From a virus: a stretch of 43,137 bases of DNA. The stretch spans positions 1 through 43,137 of the IMG/VR virus record IMGVR_UViG_3300046507_000896; one strand, given 5' to 3'. A program made the translations under genes and the position numbers. A model generated the notes under the pieces. The model saw only the letters and a list, made by a program, of their open reading frames with translations. It did not search any database and was not told the origin of the DNA. This document shows, one piece after another, positions 38,880 to 43,137 of this stretch; the stretch's first letter is position 1, and every line of letters begins with the position of its first letter.

Positions 38880-39549
38880 TTTGATATGCCGTAAATCCAT
38901 GACTCGCTGCCTGATACCGGGTATGTGTTCGCCACACGGCGGCTGCCAAACGCCAGAAGTGGCACCAGCATTCCGCACTTTGCTGGCCGAACGCAACTCG
39001 CTGGCCTTCCTGCTCAAGCGCTTCGTGGATGGCGAGCACGACCAAGACGAGAACCAGGCCGAGCGCCACATGTACCACGACGAGGCGAAGAATCTGCTGG
39101 CTTACCTAGGCCGCGAGTTGCACGGCCACACCTTGGTGCCGGACGAGGCCCTGCGCAGGCTGAAAGCCGAGAACGAGCGGCTGCAAACCCTGACTCAGAC
39201 CGAGATCGACAAAGCTCGCGAAAGTGCAAAGGAGGTAATGGGTGCGCGTATGACGCTTCACACGCTGGAGCGGGAGCGCAATCAGCTGAGAGCGTTCGCC
39301 GTTCAAATGATCAACGCCAGCTTCGATGGCGGCAGCTTTGACGGCGGCGACATTCAAAACATCGCAGTGAAGCACGGCCTGTTGCGGATCGAGCAATACG
39401 AGGATGACTGTGGCGCGGTTTGCGCCTGCCGGGAGTATGGCTTTCCGGCTGAGTGCTATCGCAAGACGCCGATCCTTGGCACCGGGCCGAAAGAGGTCGC
39501 GACACCATCCACGGATAACGAAAACGTGTCGCGACACGAAGAGCGGTGA
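38872..39549 (+). CDS. Coiled-coil protein upstream of excisionase
   Basis: 225-aa protein with a GTG start preceded by GGGGAG, beginning MTDLICRKSMTRCLIPGM. A Cys/His-containing N-terminus, a central coiled coil (LRRLKAENERLQTLTQTEIDKARES, LHTLERERNQLRAF) and a C-terminal segment with CGAVCACREYGFPAECY (four cysteines) suggest a metal site. It overlaps the preceding gene by eight bases. Unknown function. Confidence 0.6.
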   Translation: MTDLICRKSMTRCLIPGMCSPHGGCQTPEVAPAFRTLLAERNSLAFLLKRFVDGEHDQDENQAERHMYHDEAKNLLAYLGRELHGHTLVPDEALRRLKAENERLQTLTQTEIDKARESAKEVMGARMTLHTLERERNQLRAFAVQMINASFDGGSFDGGDIQNIAVKHGLLRIEQYEDDCGAVCACREYGFPAECYRKTPILGTGPKEVATPSTDNENVSRHEER

Positions 39550-39553
39550 AGCT

Positions 39554-39829
39554 ATGCGCTATGTGACCGTTAGGAAATTTGCCAGCGAGTCTGGCTATAC
39601 AGAAGACGCGATCCGCTCAAAGATCCGTGACGGGATCTGGCGGCTCGGTGAGATATGGATCAAGGCGCCGGATGGCCGGACGCTACTCGATGTAGAGGGA
39701 TACGAATCATGGGTAGAGGCGGGAGGGGAGTTCGGGCAGTCTCCGATTCGAGTATCGAAATCACGTTCATGTATCGGGGCGTCAGGTGCCGCGAGCGGAT
39801 CACGCTCAAGCCCACCGCCACTAATCTGA
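39554..39829 (+). CDS. xis: Excisionase-like protein
   Basis: 91-aa protein MRYVTVRKFASESGYTEDAIRSKIRDGIW followed by RLGEIWIKAPDGRTLLDVEGYESWVE. The N-terminal ~55 residues match a winged-helix excisionase of the type paired with this integrase in Pseudomonas prophages. The last ~40 residues overlap the integrase start in another frame and look unstructured. It should bend attachment-site DNA and steer integrase towards excision. Confidence 0.8.
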   Translation: MRYVTVRKFASESGYTEDAIRSKIRDGIWRLGEIWIKAPDGRTLLDVEGYESWVEAGGEFGQSPIRVSKSRSCIGASGAASGSRSSPPPLI

Positions 39830-40938
39830 AAAAGGCTGAGCAGCACAAGGCCGCTATCGAGCACGCGATATCGATCGGAACCTTCGACTACTCGGTGACC
39901 TTTCCAGGATCTGCCCGGGCGGCGAAGTTTGCGCCCGAGGCATCCCGCGAGACGGTCAATGGTTTCTTGACCCGGTGGCTGGCTGCCAAGGAGAAGCATG
40001 TCGCCAGCAGTACCTTCGACGGGTACCGGAAGCTGGTCACGCTTCGCCTGATCCCGGCCCTGGGCGACTCGATGCTGGTGGACCTGAAACGAAAGACGGT
40101 GCGGGACTGGCTCGACACTCTGGAGGTGAGCAACAAGACGCTCAGCAATATCCAGAGCTGCCTGCGCTCCGCCCTTAACGACGCCACAGAGGAGGAGCTA
40201 ATCGAATTGAACCCTCTGGCTGGCTGGACCTACTCGCGCAAGGCCGCTCCGCCGAAAGAGGACGACGTCGACCCATTCAGCCCCGAAGAGCAGCAGGCCA
40301 TTCTGGGCACCCTCTCCGGCCAAGCCCGCAACATGATGCAGTTCGCCATCTGGACCGGCCTTCGCACCAGCGAACTGGTGGCGCTGGATTGGGGTGATAT
40401 CGATTGGCTGCGTGAAGAGGTCATGGTGAGCCGCGCGATGACCCAGGCCAGCAAGGGAACGGCGGAGACCACAAAAACCGCCGCTGGGCGCCGAAGCGTG
40501 AAGCTGCTCCTCCCTGCGATGGAAGCGTTGAAGGCGCAAAAGGCGCACACGTTCCTCGCAGATGCCGAGGTGTTTCAGAACCCGCGCATGCTTGAACGCT
40601 GGGCGGGTGACGGCCCGATCCGAAAGACGATGTGGGTGCCGGCGATGAAGAAAGCCGGTGTGCGCTACCGTCGCCCATACCAAACTCGCCATACCTATGC
40701 GTCGATGATGCTGTCAGCAGGCGAACACCCAATGTGGGTGGCCAAACAGATGGGGCATAGTGATTGGACTATGATTGCACGAGTTTATGGCAGGTGGATG
40801 CCAAATGCAGATAATTCAGCGGGAGAAAACGCAGTACGCGTTTTCTCAGAACTAAGTCGATTAGACGGAGCAAATCACAATGGGCTCGATTGTAAGCCTC
40901 ACGATTGGCGGGATAGAGATCGACTGGGGGAAAAATAA
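39709..40938 (+). CDS. int: Tyrosine-recombinase integrase
   Basis: 409-aa protein. An N-terminal arm-binding domain (MGRGGRGVRAVSDSSIEITFMYRGVRCRERI) leads to a core-binding domain (NGFLTRWLAAKEKHV...LRSALND, ~84-157). The catalytic domain has Arg219 (TGLRTSELVAL), Lys256, Arg327 (YQTRHT), His350 and Tyr360 (IARVYGRW). The first His of the HxxR box is Tyr here (Y324), seen in this family. I chose the ATG in the excisionase tail because an AGAGGGA site precedes it and the protein then begins like known relatives. It recombines the phage att with the ssrA 3' end. Its last ~20 codons overlap the next gene. Confidence 0.92.
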   Translation: MGRGGRGVRAVSDSSIEITFMYRGVRCRERITLKPTATNLKKAEQHKAAIEHAISIGTFDYSVTFPGSARAAKFAPEASRETVNGFLTRWLAAKEKHVASSTFDGYRKLVTLRLIPALGDSMLVDLKRKTVRDWLDTLEVSNKTLSNIQSCLRSALNDATEEELIELNPLAGWTYSRKAAPPKEDDVDPFSPEEQQAILGTLSGQARNMMQFAIWTGLRTSELVALDWGDIDWLREEVMVSRAMTQASKGTAETTKTAAGRRSVKLLLPAMEALKAQKAHTFLADAEVFQNPRMLERWAGDGPIRKTMWVPAMKKAGVRYRRPYQTRHTYASMMLSAGEHPMWVAKQMGHSDWTMIARVYGRWMPNADNSAGENAVRVFSELSRLDGANHNGLDCKPHDWRDRDRLGEK

Positions 40939-42076
40939 CGGATACATCAACCATTCAAAACTATTCACTCCCTCGGATAGAGCTCTACTGTCCATTACGA
41001 AAGATGATGATTGCGAATACGAGAACTATGGCTACCGGCGAACACTTCGCGATGCAAAGCCAAGGTTAGAACTGTACGGTTACAACGAATACACGATCAG
41101 GGAAATTTTTAACGAACATAAATTAAGCTACCCTGAATACCTCCCTCCTTTAGATATTGACTTTGACACTTTTGCAAGCATTGTAAAAAACATTGTTATC
41201 ACGCCTCAGGACCATCCGGAAGAAGATGGAAATTACGATCTTGGCGAATACGCCCAGATGATGTTCGGGCTGCCCGAATTTGCTGATTTAAGAGAAGCCG
41301 TGGGCACCAGGGATAGAAACACACTGTCTTTTTTTGAAAATCTTAATCCCTATATTCAATTGTGGTTGCTCTCAAAAAACCCTAAGAATCTTGATTTACA
41401 GCTTGAATGGCACACTGGCGGGATAATTGGAGGAGGCTGGACGAGCGATGAGGAGCTTTTCCGTGATTGGGAAAATGAGCACTCCTATTTAATTATCACT
41501 GAAGGCTCCAGCGATACATTCGTCATCAAAGAGGCAATTAGCTATTTGCGCCCTGACATTAAGGATTTCTTCAAATACATCGATATGACTGAAAACTATC
41601 CATTCACTGGCACAGGCAACCTTTTTAATTTTTATCAAGGTCTGGCGAGAATAGGGGTTGAAAACAAATGCCTCGTAATATTTGACAATGACACCGAAGG
41701 ATTAGAAAAGCATCAAAAGTGCTCAAAGATAAAAACCTTAAGCAATCTCAAAACCACTACGCTACCGCCACTTCCAGATTTTGAAAACGTCGATACAATC
41801 GGACCGAACGGTTTGTTTCGAGCAAACATTAATGGAAGCGCAGTCTCAATTGAATTATTTCTTGACCTTCAATACAAGAATTCGAAGCCGCCAATTGTAA
41901 GGTGGAGTAGTTTTAACAACCATATGCAATGTTACCAGGGTGCGCTAACGGATAAAGAATTCTATGTTTCCCAATTCCGAAAAGCTCTTAAAAAACCTTC
42001 TGGGTACGACTTTAGAAAGCTTCATGCCTTGATTGACCACATAGTATCGTGCTGCGGCTCAATGACAGCCCGATAA
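40880..42076 (+). CDS. HEPN/Toprim-associated-type protein with TOPRIM domain (candidate defence gene)
   Basis: 398-aa protein. Residues 1-~90 (MGSIVSLTIGGIEIDWGKNNGYINHS) match my memory of the 'HEPN/Toprim N-terminal' domain. A TOPRIM domain follows at ~202-285: ITEGSSD with Glu208, and VIFDNDTEG with Asp269 and Asp271. SIELFLDL (Glu325) may complete the metal site. TOPRIM domains bind Mg2+ and act in nucleases, primases and topoisomerases. No HEPN RxxxxH motif was found, so this is the TOPRIM form. GGAG lies about nine bases before ATG. The gene starts inside int, ends ~55 bases before the attachment site, and is AT-rich (20 G/C of 60 at 41821-41880). That place and composition fit a transferred phage-defence gene expressed in the lysogen. 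Nuclease activity is inference. Confidence 0.78.
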   Translation: MGSIVSLTIGGIEIDWGKNNGYINHSKLFTPSDRALLSITKDDDCEYENYGYRRTLRDAKPRLELYGYNEYTIREIFNEHKLSYPEYLPPLDIDFDTFASIVKNIVITPQDHPEEDGNYDLGEYAQMMFGLPEFADLREAVGTRDRNTLSFFENLNPYIQLWLLSKNPKNLDLQLEWHTGGIIGGGWTSDEELFRDWENEHSYLIITEGSSDTFVIKEAISYLRPDIKDFFKYIDMTENYPFTGTGNLFNFYQGLARIGVENKCLVIFDNDTEGLEKHQKCSKIKTLSNLKTTTLPPLPDFENVDTIGPNGLFRANINGSAVSIELFLDLQYKNSKPPIVRWSSFNNHMQCYQGALTDKEFYVSQFRKALKKPSGYDFRKLHALIDHIVSCCGSMTAR

Positions 42077-42131
42077 TCAATGACAGCAAAATGGCAGCTT
42101 GGAGGCTGTAAGCCACGTAATATAAGGGTTA

Positions 42132-42162
42132 GACGCGGGTTCAAATCCCCCCGGCTCCACCA
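42132..42162 (+). other. ssrA: attR: 3' end of tmRNA gene ssrA (fragment)
   Basis: GACGCGGGTTCAAAT and CCCCCCGGCTCCACCA match the T arm, acceptor strand and CCA end of pseudomonad tmRNA as I recall it. CGGCTCC would pair with the known 5' end GGGGCCG. No tmRNA body precedes it, so this is the duplicated 3' fragment left by integration. The intact gene should lie beyond the left end of the window. The T stem has one C-C mismatch (42136/42150), consistent with the left part being phage-derived. Confidence 0.75.
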
Positions 42163-42169
42163 CCTCAAC

Positions 42170-42199
42170 AAAAAAAGACGTCCACGGACGTCTTTTTTT
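42170..42199 (+). terminator. Terminator of ssrA
   Basis: AGACGTCC/GGACGTCT stem with A-run before and seven T after. Placed eight bases after the CCA end, it is probably the original ssrA terminator, now the first chromosomal element to the right of the prophage. Confidence 0.85.
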
Positions 42200-42786
42200 G
42201 TGCCTGAAACCCAGTAGATACAGAGCTTTCAGGGCTGCTGGGAGGAGGCACGCTCAGTCCTAAAGCATCCGATAATGCCGACGCCTACCGATCACCAAGG
42301 CGGAATTCGGCCAAAAGCAGCCTGTCGGATTGTTTAGTAAGTCGGAGTTGATACAGGTAAGGCTGATGCAAGGACGTTGATTTAGAGCTGTTCTATCAGC
42401 ATTTTCGGGTAGGCCTGGATGACAGGGTTGACGGGATGGCTCTCAGCCATGGAGCCGTCTTATAGTGCCGCTCAACGATGAGTCCAACAGAACAGGATCA
42501 ATTATTGACACCTCATTCAACCAGCCGCGATGCTTGAGGACATTCCAATGCCCGCATCAGCCGCACCATCGTTAGGACAGCGCTGACTGCCTAAAAAACT
42601 ATTTGACCCATCATAGAAGCTGTAAGAACAGTACTCGTGTGTTCCAATTTCGACTGATGCGACCCACAAACTTGATCTCGTGATCGCTCAACTAAAGATC
42701 TTCCGCGCTTCAATACGATGAGCCCCTTGAGCCCGTTGCTACACACTCTGGGACAAAAGCAGTCAGCAAGCAGCAGCAATGGCGAT
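42200..42786. other. Gene-free stretch of about 590 bp beyond attR
   Basis: No frame with a convincing start, ribosome site and protein-like composition was found on either strand. The sequence is mixed in composition and may be the remains of older insertions at this ssrA locus. No terminal repeats of a named insertion sequence were recognised. Confidence 0.5.
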
Positions 42787-43137
42787 TCAATTTTTGAAAG
42801 TCGTGTCCATAATATCTTGACGTTCGGCAACCCGCCGACACACAACGCCATAAACAATTTCCGCGATTTTGTTTGCCAATAAAGGCGGTACCGCATTGCC
42901 CACTTGGTGGTACTGCTGAGTTCGATTCCCTTCGAAATAATAGTTGTCTGGGAAGGTCTGAAGCCGCGCGGCCTCGCGAACGGTCAAGCTACGACATTGT
43001 GCTGGGTCGTAGTGAATAAAGTAGTGGCCATCCTTCGAGATATGGCTGGTGATAGTCGTTGCCGGAAGTTCTGCGAGCTGCACCCTAAAGCGGTCACTGA
43101 ATTTACCGCTTTCCCAGTTCTTGTGAGCAGGAGCAAG
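42787..43137 (-). CDS. DNA cytosine-5 methyltransferase, C-terminal part (continues past window)
   Basis: The frame is open to the last base of the window, giving about 116 C-terminal residues. [14 protein letters not shown] (motif IX-like) and [14 protein letters not shown] (motif X) are characteristic of C5-cytosine methyltransferases; [10 protein letters not shown] precedes them. The catalytic Pro-Cys motif and target domain lie beyond the right end. It is leftward, facing the prophage. A restriction-modification partner may lie further right; it cannot be seen here. An orphan Dcm-type enzyme is the alternative. Confidence 0.85.
   Translation of the reverse strand, partial: LAPAHKNWESGKFSDRFRVQLAELPATTITSHISKDGHYFIHYDPAQCRSLTVREAARLQTFPDNYYFEGNRTQQYHQVGNAVPPLLANKIAEIVYGVVCRRVAERQDIMDTTFKN

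Noticed and set aside
38925-39341. Plus-strand frame overlapping the coiled-coil gene before xis
   Set aside because: Highly Arg/Ala/Gly-rich shadow of the gene at 38872-39549, which has the better start and composition.
1-42162. Possible diversity-generating retroelement, given resemblance of gene order to some Bordetella-type podoviruses
   Set aside because: No reverse transcriptase motif (YxDD) and no template/variable repeat pair were seen near the tail genes.
42591-42896. 101-codon minus-strand frame at the right end
   Set aside because: It overlaps the cytosine methyltransferase C-terminus in another frame and has no family features.
1-43137. CRISPR array or insertion-sequence ends
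   Set aside because: No regularly spaced identical repeats of CRISPR type and no transposase or terminal inverted repeats were recognised. The 22-bp repeats at 32.9 kb are too short and close, and lie inside the initiator gene.

Overview
The window is most of a temperate short-tailed (podovirus-type) prophage, read from inside its left part across the right attachment site into flanking chromosome. The host is most likely a Pseudomonas of the fluorescens/syringae/putida kind. This rests on the GC-rich coding style, DUF3077-like proteins, the repressor, excisionase and integrase types, and a tmRNA (ssrA) 3' end used as attachment site. No database search was possible; family names come from motifs read in the translations.

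Layout. (1) 1-8.8 kb, minus strand: Dam-type adenine methylase, a zinc-ribbon protein, a 1052-aa virion protein ending in an inorganic-pyrophosphatase-like 'polyvalent' domain, a coiled-coil internal virion protein and small glutamine/glycine-rich virion proteins. A plus-strand secreted-protein gene (6531-6944) interrupts them. (2) 8.8-24.1 kb, minus strand: SGNH-esterase tailspike, tail-tip protein with a DUF1983-like segment, tail and adaptor proteins, major capsid, scaffold, portal, terminase large and small subunits. No tape-measure or sheath gene is present, hence the short-tail assignment. (3) 24.1-26.5 kb, minus strand: lysis cassette with Rz and nested Rz1, endolysin, an HslV/proteasome-like Ntn-hydrolase and two single-TM coiled-coil proteins (holin candidates). 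(4) 26.6-29.3 kb: an unusual control and accessory zone with terminators, a probable tRNA-Ser(UGA), an array of seven TGCGCA palindromes, and small genes separated by three related copies of one terminator sequence. (5) 29.3-36.4 kb, minus strand: early operon with DnaB, DnaC and O-like initiator (22-bp iterons inside the gene), BRO-N antirepressor-like protein, many small genes chained by ATGA overlaps, and two Cro-like regulators. (6) 36.4-40.9 kb, plus strand: CI repressor, LuxR-type HTH protein, small genes, excisionase and tyrosine integrase. Five matching operator sites flank cI. (7) 40.9-42.1 kb, plus strand: an AT-rich TOPRIM gene starting inside the integrase gene and ending just before the ssrA 3' fragment (attR). 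(8) 42.2 kb to the end: chromosome or a neighbouring island, with the C-terminal part of a DNA cytosine methyltransferase.

How it works together. CI should bind three operators between cI and cro and two more before the LuxR-type gene, holding the leftward early operon off. On induction the leftward transcript would express replication from the in-gene origin, then the candidate late regulator at 29.3-29.9 kb, then lysis, head and tail genes in one long leftward unit. The strongest candidate for a little-described system is the integrase-overlapping TOPRIM gene at the attachment boundary, which has the position and composition of a lysogen-expressed phage-defence or conflict gene.
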